In this document: positions 36,115 to 47,127 of the stretch, piece after piece
How positions within the stretch are numbered: position 1 is the stretch's first letter
Layout of the letters: each line of letters begins with the position of its first letter
Program-made: the position numbers and the translations under genes
Notes under the pieces: generated by a model
What the model was told of the DNA's origin: nothing
The model's input: only the letters and a program-made list of their open reading frames with translations
The model's database searches: none
Origin: Clostridia bacterium
GTDB taxonomy: Bacteria > Bacillota > Clostridia > DSM-8532 > SZUA-474
NCBI GenBank assembly: GCA_003251775.1
Contig: QKEK01000037.1
Span: 1-47,449, forward strand
DNA length: 47,449 nt
Direction of reading: 5' to 3'

Positions 36115-37686
36115 ATGGAGAAAAAGGAGATTAACAAACTATACAAACAAAACTTATTAGACTATCAAATTAGTATTAATACGTTTACTTATTTGGTATG
36201 TTTAGTTAGTGCCGTAGGATCAATTCTATTACTGATACTGTTTATGACAACAAAGGTATGGGATAAGCTATCGTGGGACAACATATTAGGGCTAGGACAA
36301 TTCATGCTTGCAACAATAATTATCTCTAGTGTTATGTATGTAATATATAAAAAATCAGATAAGCATAGTAAAGAAGCAGTTAAGGTTTTTAAATACATAT
36401 TAATAGCCTCATCTTATATAAATTATTATGGTATTGTTAAAAACATGCCATATACTGAGGTGTGGGGTATTGGGTTCTTTTCTATTTTCTTGAGTGCACT
36501 TTACTTGGAAATTTCTACGTATGCATATTCGGTCACAATATGCGTTATTATTAATACTGTTTGCTACTTTACAGTACCAACATATGTGCCTCAGGGTAAT
36601 CTAAAGGGTGAGTTTACATTAAGGGTTATATCACTCGTATTTGGAATAGTAGGAACATACCTGACCTTACACTACTCCAAAAAGCTTTTATTACGTTCGT
36701 CAAAAAGTGAGTATGAGGTTAAGCAATCATTCAACAATCTGAAATTGGTATTTGATAACGTCAATCAGATTTCACAGCAGGTATCCTTATCAAGTGAGCA
36801 GGTAGCTACATTATCTACACAGCAAAACAAATCCAGTGAGGTTATAGCAAATTTATCAGGTGAGGTATCAGTAGGTGCTACCGAGACGGTTAATAGTATT
36901 AAAGAAACATCAGGTTTAATTAACCAGCTGATGGAAGGTATAAATAATGTCTTATACAAGACAAATAATTCAGTTGAGGTATCTGAAAGATTGCGTGAGT
37001 TTGCTAATGAGGGAAAAACATCAATAACCAGTGCATCAAATAAGATAATGAGTATAAAGGATAGTGTATCAATTACATCAAAAAGCACAAAGGAATTAGA
37101 GGCTAAAACAAAGGAAATAGACTTAGTTGTTTCCTTTATTAAGCAGATATCCGATCAAACAAATTTATTGGCACTTAATGCTTCGATTGAAGCTGCAAGA
37201 GCTGGTGAGCACGGCAAGGGGTTTGGTGTTGTTGCAGACGAAATCAGAAATTTAGCTGAGCAAAGTCATAACTCGTTAAAAACAATAACAAAAACCCTAG
37301 GAGAGATATCTGAATACGGTAAAAGAGTTGATGAATTAATGAACAGAAGCGTTTCTATGGTTGAGGAAGGTGCTACTATTATTAATAAGTCAAGTGAATA
37401 TTATCAAAGCATAATAGAAAACATAGCCATAACCAAGTCTTCATTGCATGAAGTTAACTCCTTGTCAGAAGAACAGCTAAAGCAAACAAAAAGAGTAACT
37501 CAATATATAGAAGCAATGAGCAAAATTGCTAAGGAGTCGGCAGAAAGCGTTGAACACGTAGCAAGTACTACACAGGAAAGCTTTGCGGCTAGCGAAGAAT
37601 TACTGGATACAGCACATAAGCTAGACAATATTTCAAAACAGCTACTTAAAGCAATTTCAACAGATGACGCTAGGGCTAAAAATTAG
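36115..37686 (+). CDS. Methyl-accepting chemotaxis protein
   Basis: Multi-TM N-terminus; signalling hairpin [40 protein letters not shown]. Track start 36028; ATG 36115 has SD ggaggt. Confidence 0.93.
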   Translation: MEKKEINKLYKQNLLDYQISINTFTYLVCLVSAVGSILLLILFMTTKVWDKLSWDNILGLGQFMLATIIISSVMYVIYKKSDKHSKEAVKVFKYILIASSYINYYGIVKNMPYTEVWGIGFFSIFLSALYLEISTYAYSVTICVIINTVCYFTVPTYVPQGNLKGEFTLRVISLVFGIVGTYLTLHYSKKLLLRSSKSEYEVKQSFNNLKLVFDNVNQISQQVSLSSEQVATLSTQQNKSSEVIANLSGEVSVGATETVNSIKETSGLINQLMEGINNVLYKTNNSVEVSERLREFANEGKTSITSASNKIMSIKDSVSITSKSTKELEAKTKEIDLVVSFIKQISDQTNLLALNASIEAARAGEHGKGFGVVADEIRNLAEQSHNSLKTITKTLGEISEYGKRVDELMNRSVSMVEEGATIINKSSEYYQSIIENIAITKSSLHEVNSLSEEQLKQTKRVTQYIEAMSKIAKESAESVEHVASTTQESFAASEELLDTAHKLDNISKQLLKAISTDDARAKN

Positions 37687-37716
37687 TATATAGCATAGGC
37701 ATAAGGGGATTTTGTA

Positions 37717-38667
37717 ATGGTCAGTAATGATATTATAAAAAATAATGAGATTAGTAGCGATAAGAATAATTTAGATAATAAAATGATTAAAACAATATCA
37801 ATTAAAGAAGCGGTAAATACCGCTTCTTTAATTCTTAAGCAAAATGGAGTAGAAGAGCATATATTTGAGGCTAGGCTAATACTATGTAATATTTTAAAAT
37901 GTGACAGAACAGCTCTATATCTAAAAGAGGATTTGCTTTTAAAAAAAGAGGATGTAAAATATTTTCTGGAACAAACCCATTTACGAGGCTCCGGATTTCC
38001 GCTACAATATATAATTGGAGAGCAGGAATTTATGTCATTACGCTTCAAGGTTACTCCCTCTGTTTTAATACCTAGAGCTGATACAGAGGTATTAGTTGAA
38101 GAAGTCATAGGCTATGCTTCAAAACAGGCTAGCCATAGCGATAAAAGGCTTGAACATGGATTTAAGATACTTGATATTGGAACAGGCTCTGGATGTATAT
38201 CTATAGCACTAGCATATTACGTACAGGATGCTTTGATTACTGCAGTTGATATTTCAGCAGAGGCTCTGAAGCTTGCACAAGAAAATGCTCAAACAATAGG
38301 TATTGGAAAAAGAATTACATTTTTACAGAGTGATTTATTCTCTGCAATTGAGAAGACAGAGCGATTTGATGTGATTGTTTCTAATCCTCCATATATTACA
38401 GAGCAAGAGATGAAAGAGCTACAAAGAGAGGTTGTTGAGCATGAGCCTATAGGGGCATTATATGGTGGTATAGATGGATTAGACTATTACAGAAAAATAA
38501 TAAATGAGGCTTTTCTTTACTTAAATAAGCCTGGTGCACTAATGTTTGAGGTGGGGTATAAACAGGCGGCTGAGGTTGCGGCAATGTTAGAAGAGCATAG
38601 CTTTAAAGCTAGAATTGTTAGGGATTTATCAGGGATAAAGCGTGTTGTTATTGGAATTTTACAGTAA
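37717..38667 (+). CDS. prmC: Peptide chain release factor N5-glutamine methyltransferase
   Basis: VLIPRADTEVLVEEV, ILDIGTGSGCISIALAY, FDVIVSNPPYITEQEM. Confidence 0.95.
   Translation: MVSNDIIKNNEISSDKNNLDNKMIKTISIKEAVNTASLILKQNGVEEHIFEARLILCNILKCDRTALYLKEDLLLKKEDVKYFLEQTHLRGSGFPLQYIIGEQEFMSLRFKVTPSVLIPRADTEVLVEEVIGYASKQASHSDKRLEHGFKILDIGTGSGCISIALAYYVQDALITAVDISAEALKLAQENAQTIGIGKRITFLQSDLFSAIEKTERFDVIVSNPPYITEQEMKELQREVVEHEPIGALYGGIDGLDYYRKIINEAFLYLNKPGALMFEVGYKQAAEVAAMLEEHSFKARIVRDLSGIKRVVIGILQ
37801..37832. repeat. Perfect 15-bp inverted repeat inside the 5' end of prmC
   Basis: attaaagaagcggta aa taccgcttctttaat. Confidence 0.95.
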
Positions 38668-38690
38668 ATGTCAGAGAGGAAAATGTAGTG

Positions 38691-39377
38691 ATGAGAACAA
38701 GGTTGATAATTGTCAGGCATGCAGAAGCGATGGGGAATATTAGCAGAGAATTTCATGGCTGGACAGATGAGGGGCTTACTGATAAGGGGCATAAACAGGC
38801 GAAGCTAATGGCAGAAAAGCTGAAGGATACAGACATAGATGTTTTATATGCAAGCAGTATGGTAAGAACCATGCAAACAGCACTATTCATTGCAGAAGCA
38901 AAGGGCTTGAAAATTATTAAAACAGATAAGCTAAAAGAGATTAACGGTGGAGATTGGGAGCGTAGGAAATGGGTTGATTTAGAAAAGGAATATCCAGTTG
39001 AATACAAAATGTGGGACTTTGAGCCTCATAACCACCAGATGCCAGGTGGAGAGCATATGAGAGGATTTCATGAACGGCTGATAAATGAATTCTATAGAAT
39101 AATATCAGAAAATACGGGTAAAAGCATATGTATAGTAACTCATGGGACGGCATTAAGAGCTTTGATGTGTACCTTTAGAGGGCTTGAGCTCGACAAAATG
39201 CTAGATATAATGTGGCATGATAACACAGCTATCAGTATAGTAGATTTCGAAGAAGACAAATTCAAAGTAGTCATTGAAGGTGACAATACTCATCTTGGAG
39301 CAGAATTAAGTACCATACAAAATCAGGATTGGTATCAAGATTATATCAAGAGGTTTGAAAAAACCAATAGCTGTTAA
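38691..39377 (+). CDS. Histidine phosphatase family (phosphoglycerate mutase-like) protein
   Basis: RLIIVRHAEAMGN ... SSMVRTMQTALFIAEAKGL ... SICIVTHGTALRAL. Confidence 0.92.
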   Translation: MRTRLIIVRHAEAMGNISREFHGWTDEGLTDKGHKQAKLMAEKLKDTDIDVLYASSMVRTMQTALFIAEAKGLKIIKTDKLKEINGGDWERRKWVDLEKEYPVEYKMWDFEPHNHQMPGGEHMRGFHERLINEFYRIISENTGKSICIVTHGTALRALMCTFRGLELDKMLDIMWHDNTAISIVDFEEDKFKVVIEGDNTHLGAELSTIQNQDWYQDYIKRFEKTNSC

Positions 39378-39396
39378 AGTAGAAGGGGGTTTTCAC

Positions 39397-41259
39397 TTGA
39401 ATAGCATAAGAGAAAAGATAATTAGGTATACTGTTATAGCAGTATTGATTGCATTAACAGTAAAATTTGGTGTAATCCCTAGGATTATAGGAGATGAAGG
39501 AGATGCAAATCGCAGAGCAGAACTGGATTCAATAAACAAAAAGTTAGATGAAGAGTATTCTGTGATAGTTGTTGGTGAACAGCCTGAAGGAATCACTGCC
39601 GCCGTAGCGGCTGCCAGACTTGGTTTAAAAACCCTGCTTATTTGTGAGGAAGCAAATTTAAGTTCAGATATAAAAGAAAGTCTTAAGGTGGTTTTTAATC
39701 CTGGCTTTGACAATAAAGGTTTTCTTTTGAGTAGGGGTATCTATGAAGATATGTATAACGCTATAGGTGCTAATATTTCTAATGAAGCTTATAATGAATA
39801 TGTGAGTAAGCTTGTCCAAAATCAAAAAAATTTAGAGGTATATTACTCTCTTGATATTGATTCAGTAACACTAAAAAAGGGACAGATTAGTGCAGTTAAT
39901 GCAATTTCTAACGCTAAAGAATTAACCTTTAAGGCAGATATATTTATAGATGCAACAAAGGATGGTAAGCTTCTTGAACTAAGTGGAGTCCCTTTCTTTT
40001 ATGGCTCTGAGGATCTAAATCTGATAAGAAGCTATGCTCCTTTGGAGCTTAATTTCAGAATATCTGGAGTTGATTTTGATGAATTGAACAAGATGACTCG
40101 ATATGAGGATGAAATAAAATTTGTTATACAGGATTTGATAACGGGGTATGAGCCTATAAACCCTAATCTAGTTTTAACGCAGCTACAGTTTATAAAGCAG
40201 GAGGACAACTCAATAATAGTACATGGGTTAAGATTTGCAGAAATAGATATAGCAAATGAAAAGGAAATCAAGGATGCTTATGTGCAGGCTGTAGCAGAGA
40301 GTAAGGCTTTCTTTGCTTACCTAAAGGCTACTCTCAATGTATTTGAAAAGGGTAGGTTTGAGGAGCCAGCAGAAAGCTTTTATATTCCAGAATACAGACA
40401 CTTTACTGGAATGTATGTGCTTACAGCAAATGACGTTATAGAAAATGCTGATTTTGACCTGAAAATAGCTGTAGACAATCACTTTATAAATGCAGATAAG
40501 TTTAATTTGGGGAATATGAATTATGACTTTATACTAGGAGCACCTGAAATGTATTCCATTCCAATTGATTGTATATTACCAATTAATCTTGATAACGTTT
40601 TTATGGTAGGAAGAAATGCTTCGTATTCGTCTTTGGCTTCCTTAGCAGCAAACAACATAGCAACCAATATGACGACTGGAGAGGTAGCTGGATATGCTTC
40701 TTACTATTGCTTATTTAACAAAATACTTCCAAAGCAGATAACTGAGCTTGAAGAAACAAAAAGGAAAGAGTTCACAGAATTTTTACAAAAGGCAGGGGTA
40801 TATTTACCTACTTGTACGAACACTACAGAGAATTTTCAGTATCCAGCTTATAAATGGGCTAGGGTCTTAAATAATATAGCAGTTATTTCTGGTGGTATTG
40901 AGAATGATGAATTCAGGTTTAAGGTTCCAACCACAGAGGGAGAAATGTCAACAATTTTAGTTAATGCAACATTCAAGCTGGACAAAGATAAATATAGTAT
41001 AGCAATGGATGAGAGAATGAAGCAATACTATGATTCTAGCACAAAGGTTACGCTAGAAAAAGGGGCAGAAATATTATTAGCCTTCCACGGTATTAGCAAG
41101 GAGGGAAATCCAGTAAACGACTGTGTCTCAAAAGGGTATATTTCCAAGGAATTTTACGATAGAATTAAGGATAAGGACTATTTGTTGACTGAAGACATTT
41201 ACGAGCTATGTATCAAAAATACTGAGATTATGGTAGATAAAAAGCTAGTAGAGGATTAA
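39397..41259 (+). CDS. Membrane-anchored FAD-dependent oxidoreductase-like protein
   Basis: TTG start after gaaggggg SD; N-terminal TM; YSVIVVGEQPEGITAAVAAARLGLKTLLICEE Rossmann-like; IFIDATKDGKLLELSGVPFFYG; CILPINLDNVFMVGRNASYSSLA. Confidence 0.75.
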   Translation: MNSIREKIIRYTVIAVLIALTVKFGVIPRIIGDEGDANRRAELDSINKKLDEEYSVIVVGEQPEGITAAVAAARLGLKTLLICEEANLSSDIKESLKVVFNPGFDNKGFLLSRGIYEDMYNAIGANISNEAYNEYVSKLVQNQKNLEVYYSLDIDSVTLKKGQISAVNAISNAKELTFKADIFIDATKDGKLLELSGVPFFYGSEDLNLIRSYAPLELNFRISGVDFDELNKMTRYEDEIKFVIQDLITGYEPINPNLVLTQLQFIKQEDNSIIVHGLRFAEIDIANEKEIKDAYVQAVAESKAFFAYLKATLNVFEKGRFEEPAESFYIPEYRHFTGMYVLTANDVIENADFDLKIAVDNHFINADKFNLGNMNYDFILGAPEMYSIPIDCILPINLDNVFMVGRNASYSSLASLAANNIATNMTTGEVAGYASYYCLFNKILPKQITELEETKRKEFTEFLQKAGVYLPTCTNTTENFQYPAYKWARVLNNIAVISGGIENDEFRFKVPTTEGEMSTILVNATFKLDKDKYSIAMDERMKQYYDSSTKVTLEKGAEILLAFHGISKEGNPVNDCVSKGYISKEFYDRIKDKDYLLTEDIYELCIKNTEIMVDKKLVED

Positions 41260-41344
41260 TCAACGCAAAATAGCCTATAAATATATAACAAAGCAGTATA
41301 TTGTAAATAATTAAGTTGAACGGATGATTATAGAGTGAGGGGTT

Positions 41345-44300
41345 ATGGGGCTTAGAATAATTTATGGTAGAGCTGGAAGTGGCAAGAGTAGCTATTGCTA
41401 TAAAAAAATCGTTGAAGGACTTGAAGCTACACCTAATAAAAGGCAAGTGCTTATAGTTCCAGAGCAGCATTCTTTTGTAGCTGAAAAGCAGCTTGTAAGT
41501 CTTATAAAGAAAAATACTGGCTTAAATACAGAGGTACTAAGCTTTAACCGTTTAGCATATAGAATATTTAATGAGGTTGGTGGAGTAACACAGGAATTTG
41601 TTAATGCAGCGGGAAAGAGTATTCTGGTATATAAGGTTATGAATCAGATTAAGGGGGAGCTTGAGGTATTTTCAAAGGCTATCCATCAAAAGGGCTTTGT
41701 AAACTTAATTTCGGACACAATATCAGAATTTAAAAGGTATCACTGGAGTGAAGAGGTCTTTAATAGAATACAGAGCCAAGCTGACAGCGAATACCTTAAA
41801 AAAAAGCTATCCGAAATAAGACTTATTATGGAAAAATACGAAGAGACTCTAAGCCTAAACTATAAGGACATGGATGACACATTAAATATTCTTGCAGATC
41901 TCATATCGGAATCTGATTATTTAGAAAATGCAGAGATATGGGTAGATCAATTCACAGATTTTTCTCCGCAGCAAAGAAGAGTAATTGAGGAAATGCTATA
42001 CAAATGCTTCAGGGTTAATATCGCATTATGCACTGACTGTATTCAGGATGATAACATGCTAGAGACCGATATATTTAATTCAGTAAAAAGAGAAGCATCT
42101 CTGCTCATGAAAATAGCTGGTAACTGTAACGTCAAAATAGAATCGCCCATTTGCGTTATAAAAAATAATTTCAAAAATGATTTTAAAGGGCAGGATGAGA
42201 ATATAGAGCTACGGCATTTAGAACAACAGTTTTTCAGATACCCATATAAGAGATATGACAAAGCAACAGAGGCAATTCAATTGTTTTGTTCTACAAATAT
42301 ACATAATGAGATTGACTATACAGCAAGGCAAATAATTGCTCTTTGCAGAGATAAGGGCTATAGATATAGAGAAATAGCAATTGCTATAGGAAATTTAGAG
42401 GATTATGAAAAATTACTGGTAGCAGTGTTTGAACAGTACAAGATCCCGTATTTCATTGATAACAAGAAGGATGTGCTTGGGAATCCAGTAGCATTATTGG
42501 TATTATCCATGCTAGAAATATTCAACTCAAACTGGTCATATGAAGCAGTTTTTAAGTATCTAAAGACAGGGCTGGTTAATATAGATTGTGACCAAATTGA
42601 TAGGCTGGAGAATTATATAATAGCAACCGGAATAAAGGGTAAGGATAAGTGGACTGGTAAACATAGATGGTCGTATATTCCAGGCAACTGGAATGGGGCA
42701 ACTGCTACAGAAGAGCAAGAAAAACAGCTTGAAGAAATTGATATGATTCGAAAGGTTGTTATAGAACCGATTTTAAGCTTCCGAGAGAAAACGCTTGGTG
42801 GATGTAAGGGTAAAGAAATGTGTACAGCTCTATTTAGCTTTTTATGCGATATAGCTGTTCCAGATAAAATAGAAGAAATAACTGAACAATATAAGGCATC
42901 TGGTGAGTTTGAGGCAGCAAGTCAGTATAGTCAGGTATGGAATATCCTCATGCAATTACTTGACCAGATAGTACAGGTTATGGGAGAGGAGAAAGTAGGG
43001 GTAAGAAAATTTGCTGAGATACTCACTATAGGGCTGTCAGAATTTAAAATTGGTATTATTCCGTCGACAGTTGAACAGGTAATGGTAGGAAATGTACAGC
43101 GAAGTAAAGTAGGAAATGTTAAAGTGCTTTTTGTTATGGGTGCTAATGATGGAGTGTTACCTTCAGCAGGAATACAGGAGGGCATAATATCAGATGCAGA
43201 AAGACAAAAGCTTGAGGAGCTTGGAGCTGGTCTTGCTAAAACAACACGCCAGCAGACCTTTGAACAACAATTCCTTATATATAAGCTATTATCCTTGCCA
43301 TCTGAATACTTACATATAAGCTGGCCAATAGCCGACCATGAGGGAAGGACAATGCGGCCTTCATATATTATCTCAAGGATAAAAAAGGTTTTTCCAAAGC
43401 TATCCTCGAAAAATGACCTGATAGAGACAGAGGAGGAAATGGCACAACTTGAATACATAGCTGCACCGCTCCCAGTCTTTAATAAAATGATATTAAAAAT
43501 AAGGGAGGAAGCGGATGGTAAGAAAATGAGTGAGCCTTGGAAGACCGTCTATGCTTGGTTTGTAAATTCAGACAAATGGTCAGTGCAGGTTAAAAAAGCA
43601 CTAAGTGGCTTAGTTTATGGCTCAAAAACAGAATGGCTTTCTCGGGATAACATTTTAAAGCTTTATCCCAAAAGCATTTATACTAGTGTTACTCGATTTG
43701 AAAAGTACCAAGCCTGCCCCTTCTCATATTTTTTAAAGTATGGTTTGTCAATTAAGGAGCGAAGCACTTGCAAAATAACCTCAATGGATACTGGTAGCTT
43801 TATGCATAGTATTATAGAAAGGGTCTCAAACCAGCTAGAAGATGGTAATATAAGCTGGGAAGAGATAGACGATATATGGATAAAAGAAGCTGTAGGAAAG
43901 GCAGTGAGACTTCAACTAAAGGCTATGGGAAATGCAGGGTTTAACAGCTCTGCACGATATCAATATATGGCAAAAAGGCTTGAAAATCAGATAATTAAGG
44001 CTATTAAGCTTATAGCAGAGCAAATAAAAAGAGGAAAATTCACGCCGATAAAATATGAGGTTGCTTTTGGAAGGGGAAATAAAGCAGATTTTGATGCTGT
44101 AAGAATTGAGATAGGAGACGATGCAAGCATTGAATTATCAGGGAAAATTGACAGATTGGATATATATGAGAGTGAAGAGGATACCTTTGTAAGAATAGTT
44201 GACTATAAAACTGGAAATCGTTCACTAAGGCTTCAGGACGTTTATTATGGGTTACAGCTACAGCTACTAACATACCTTGCAGCAGTATGTCCTATGCAAA

Positions 44301-44782
44301 ATGAAGAGGGGTGGAAGCCAGGAGGCATTTTTTATCTAAAGCTACACAGCCCCATTATTAGAGCAGAAAGGACAGTATCGAAGGAGCAAGCAGAGAGAGA
44401 GATAATGAAGCAATTGAAGCTTAAGGGGTTAATACTGGCAAAACCAGAGATTGTAGATGCTATGGATACAGGCATTTCTGGAGCATCTGATATTATTCCA
44501 GTATACATAAAAAAGGACGGCAGTCTTGGAAGAGCCTCCGCTGCAACTATGGAGCAATTTAAAGTTTTACAGCAGCATATTAAGAAAACCATCAAGCAAA
44601 TCGGCCAAGAAATAATTAATGGTAATATTGCTATAAGTCCATATAAGAGTAAAAAGCAAAAAGCGTGTGATTTCTGTGAGTATAGTGCAGTTTGTGTATT
44701 TGACCCTATAACAGGAAATGGAAATTATAGATTAATGCCTGATGTTGATGAATCAGAGATTTGGAAATCTATGCATAAGTGA
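41345..44782 (+). CDS. addB: ATP-dependent helicase/deoxyribonuclease subunit B
   Basis: IYGRAGSGKSSYCYKKI, VPEQHSFVAEKQLV; C-terminal FVRIVDYKTGNRSL nuclease and Fe-S CDFCEYSAVC. Confidence 0.96.
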   Translation: MGLRIIYGRAGSGKSSYCYKKIVEGLEATPNKRQVLIVPEQHSFVAEKQLVSLIKKNTGLNTEVLSFNRLAYRIFNEVGGVTQEFVNAAGKSILVYKVMNQIKGELEVFSKAIHQKGFVNLISDTISEFKRYHWSEEVFNRIQSQADSEYLKKKLSEIRLIMEKYEETLSLNYKDMDDTLNILADLISESDYLENAEIWVDQFTDFSPQQRRVIEEMLYKCFRVNIALCTDCIQDDNMLETDIFNSVKREASLLMKIAGNCNVKIESPICVIKNNFKNDFKGQDENIELRHLEQQFFRYPYKRYDKATEAIQLFCSTNIHNEIDYTARQIIALCRDKGYRYREIAIAIGNLEDYEKLLVAVFEQYKIPYFIDNKKDVLGNPVALLVLSMLEIFNSNWSYEAVFKYLKTGLVNIDCDQIDRLENYIIATGIKGKDKWTGKHRWSYIPGNWNGATATEEQEKQLEEIDMIRKVVIEPILSFREKTLGGCKGKEMCTALFSFLCDIAVPDKIEEITEQYKASGEFEAASQYSQVWNILMQLLDQIVQVMGEEKVGVRKFAEILTIGLSEFKIGIIPSTVEQVMVGNVQRSKVGNVKVLFVMGANDGVLPSAGIQEGIISDAERQKLEELGAGLAKTTRQQTFEQQFLIYKLLSLPSEYLHISWPIADHEGRTMRPSYIISRIKKVFPKLSSKNDLIETEEEMAQLEYIAAPLPVFNKMILKIREEADGKKMSEPWKTVYAWFVNSDKWSVQVKKALSGLVYGSKTEWLSRDNILKLYPKSIYTSVTRFEKYQACPFSYFLKYGLSIKERSTCKITSMDTGSFMHSIIERVSNQLEDGNISWEEIDDIWIKEAVGKAVRLQLKAMGNAGFNSSARYQYMAKRLENQIIKAIKLIAEQIKRGKFTPIKYEVAFGRGNKADFDAVRIEIGDDASIELSGKIDRLDIYESEEDTFVRIVDYKTGNRSLRLQDVYYGLQLQLLTYLAAVCPMQNEEGWKPGGIFYLKLHSPIIRAERTVSKEQAEREIMKQLKLKGLILAKPEIVDAMDTGISGASDIIPVYIKKDGSLGRASAATMEQFKVLQQHIKKTIKQIGQEIINGNIAISPYKSKKQKACDFCEYSAVCVFDPITGNGNYRLMPDVDESEIWKSMHK

Positions 44783-44886
44783 TTATTCAAAAAATATGAA
44801 CTTTATTGTTTGCATAACAACACATAAGATTACAACAAAACTATTGTAGTATACTTAATAGGTAAAGTGACGGTGATAAATAAAGG

Positions 44887-47127
44887 ATGAGTAAGACGAC
44901 AAAATGGACTCCTGAGCAGAGCGATGCAATAACTGAAAAAAACTCTAATCTATTAGTTGCAGCTGCTGCGGGTTCAGGTAAGACAGCGGTATTGGTAGAA
45001 AGAATAATAAGAAGGGTAACTGATGAAGTATCACCTATAGATATAGATAGGCTTTTAGTAGTAACCTTTACAAATGCGGCAGCTACCGAAATGAGGGAAA
45101 GGGTGGCTGATGCTTTAGCAGAGGAGATTGAAAGAAGACCAGAATGTGCAGGGCTTCAAAGACAGATGCTACTGTTAAACAGAGCAAGCATAACCACTAT
45201 TCATTCCTTTTGTATGGAGGTCATAAGAAACAATTTTCATTTACTTGACCTAGACCCTGGCTTTAGAATAGCAGACCAAACAGAAACAGTACTACTCAAA
45301 ACAGAGGCACTTGAAGAGCTATTTGAAACCCTTTACACCGAGGATATGGCAACTGATAAAGCATTTTCTGAGCTTATAGAAGGCTATAGTAGCACTAGTG
45401 AGGATACTGAGGTACAGAATCTTGTTTTAGATATACACAGCTTTGTACAAAGCTCCCCTTGGCCAGAGGAATGGCTAAACACAAGCGTAGCCTCATTAAA
45501 CATTGAAAGCAAAAGGGATTTTGGACAAACTCAATGGGGCAAGCTTTTAATAAATGATAGCAGGATGAAGCTTCAGGAGAGTAAGGACATACTAAAAAAG
45601 GCATTAAGATTAATTAATAACTCTGAGGGGACAGAGCCTTATTCACCAGCAATAGAAGCTGACCTTAAACAAGTAGATGAGATTTTATCGCTTTTTGGCA
45701 GTGACGTAGAAGCCATATGGAATGCAGTTAGTAGTAAGGTGAGCACCTTTGTATTTGAGAGACTGGGGCGTTGTCAGAAGCATGCAGATAAGGCTGCACA
45801 GGAAAGAGTTAAGGCATATCGAGAAAGTGCTAAATCAAACCTATCAGATATCAAGGAAAATATATTTAATGCCAGCTCAGAGGTCTTAATAAGCGAGCTA
45901 AGGGATATTTATCCTAGAATAAGGTGCTTGACACAGCTAGTAATAGCTTTTGATAAGCTATATGGTGAGAAGAAAAAGGAAAAAGGGCTTATTGATTTTA
46001 ATGATTTAGAGCATATGGCTCTGAATATCTTGGTAAACAAATCAGAGGACGGTAGCATGAACCCTACAGATATAGCCCTGCATTACAAGCAAAAATTTGA
46101 AGAGATTCTAATAGATGAGTATCAGGACAGCAATCTGGTACAGGAGCTTTTGTTGGGGAGTATATCAAGAAAGGATACAGATAACCCTAATTTATTCATG
46201 GTAGGAGATGTAAAGCAAAGCATATACCGCTTCAGACAGGCAAATCCAAAGCTATTTTTGGAAAAGTATAATTCATACTCTGCAAAAAAGGGAGAGAGAT
46301 GCAGAAAAATCTTGCTATACAAAAACTTCAGAAGCAGAAAGGAAATTTTAGATGGTGTAAACTACATATTTAGACAAATCATGTCTACAGATGTAGGGGA
46401 GCTTAACTATACATCTGAAGAAGCACTATTTCTTGGTGCAAGCTATCCTATGTTAAACCAAAGTGACAAAAAAGCAGATAGCCAGATAAGTGATGAAGAA
46501 GGTTATCAAAATAGTGCTACAAGTAATAAGGATACTCAAAACTTAGTACAGCAAGGGTTTAAGACCTTTGAAGGTGCAAGCATAGAGCTTCACATAATAG
46601 AAACAGGAGGAGATAAGGAAGCTTCGGATTTAGATGAGTCTACAAACGAAATAGATGGAGCTAGTACTAGAAATAATAGCAATTCAGAAATATCATCTAA
46701 TGAAGAATATGAAGCTAATTCATTTGAAGAAGAGGATAATCCAGATAATATACAATGCGAAGCACGAATAATTGCCTCTGAGATAAATAGGCTTGTTAAC
46801 CATTCAGAATACATGATATTTGATAAAGGTATTAAAGGCTACAGAAGCGTGCATTACAGAGATATTGTAATCCTATTAAGGGCAGTTAGTGGCTGGATGG
46901 AGACCTTCTCACAAGAATTTGAGGCTCAATCAGTGCCTATATATGCAGATGCAGGAACAGGGTATTTTGACACTGTAGAAATAAGTATTATGATGTCCTT
47001 ACTTAAAATAATAGATAATCCTTCTCAGGATATACCTTTTATAGCAGTGTTAAGATCAACGATAGGTGGCTTTAGTGCAGATGAGCTAGTTAATATAAGA
47101 ATAATACAAAGAGGCTTCGATGTATGA
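44887..47127 (+). CDS. addA: ATP-dependent helicase/nuclease subunit A, reading frame interrupted near 47102-47127; continues in another frame to window end
   Basis: KWTPEQSDAITEKNSNLLVAAAAGSGKTAVLVERI, VTFTNAAATEMRERV, EILIDEYQDSNLVQ, GDVKQSIYRFRQANPKLF. Homology resumes in the frame starting at 47111 (EASMYEAFCKYC...[43 protein letters not shown]). Confidence 0.93.
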   Translation: MSKTTKWTPEQSDAITEKNSNLLVAAAAGSGKTAVLVERIIRRVTDEVSPIDIDRLLVVTFTNAAATEMRERVADALAEEIERRPECAGLQRQMLLLNRASITTIHSFCMEVIRNNFHLLDLDPGFRIADQTETVLLKTEALEELFETLYTEDMATDKAFSELIEGYSSTSEDTEVQNLVLDIHSFVQSSPWPEEWLNTSVASLNIESKRDFGQTQWGKLLINDSRMKLQESKDILKKALRLINNSEGTEPYSPAIEADLKQVDEILSLFGSDVEAIWNAVSSKVSTFVFERLGRCQKHADKAAQERVKAYRESAKSNLSDIKENIFNASSEVLISELRDIYPRIRCLTQLVIAFDKLYGEKKKEKGLIDFNDLEHMALNILVNKSEDGSMNPTDIALHYKQKFEEILIDEYQDSNLVQELLLGSISRKDTDNPNLFMVGDVKQSIYRFRQANPKLFLEKYNSYSAKKGERCRKILLYKNFRSRKEILDGVNYIFRQIMSTDVGELNYTSEEALFLGASYPMLNQSDKKADSQISDEEGYQNSATSNKDTQNLVQQGFKTFEGASIELHIIETGGDKEASDLDESTNEIDGASTRNNSNSEISSNEEYEANSFEEEDNPDNIQCEARIIASEINRLVNHSEYMIFDKGIKGYRSVHYRDIVILLRAVSGWMETFSQEFEAQSVPIYADAGTGYFDTVEISIMMSLLKIIDNPSQDIPFIAVLRSTIGGFSADELVNIRIIQRGFDV

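Noticed and set aside
37683-38108. 141-aa minus-strand ORF opposite prmC
   Set aside because: Antisense shadow of conserved prmC sequence.
44800-44880. gcataacaacacataagattacaacaaaac as another copy of the AACAACGC motif
   Set aside because: Lacks the GCAAA core; similarity is only AT-rich background.
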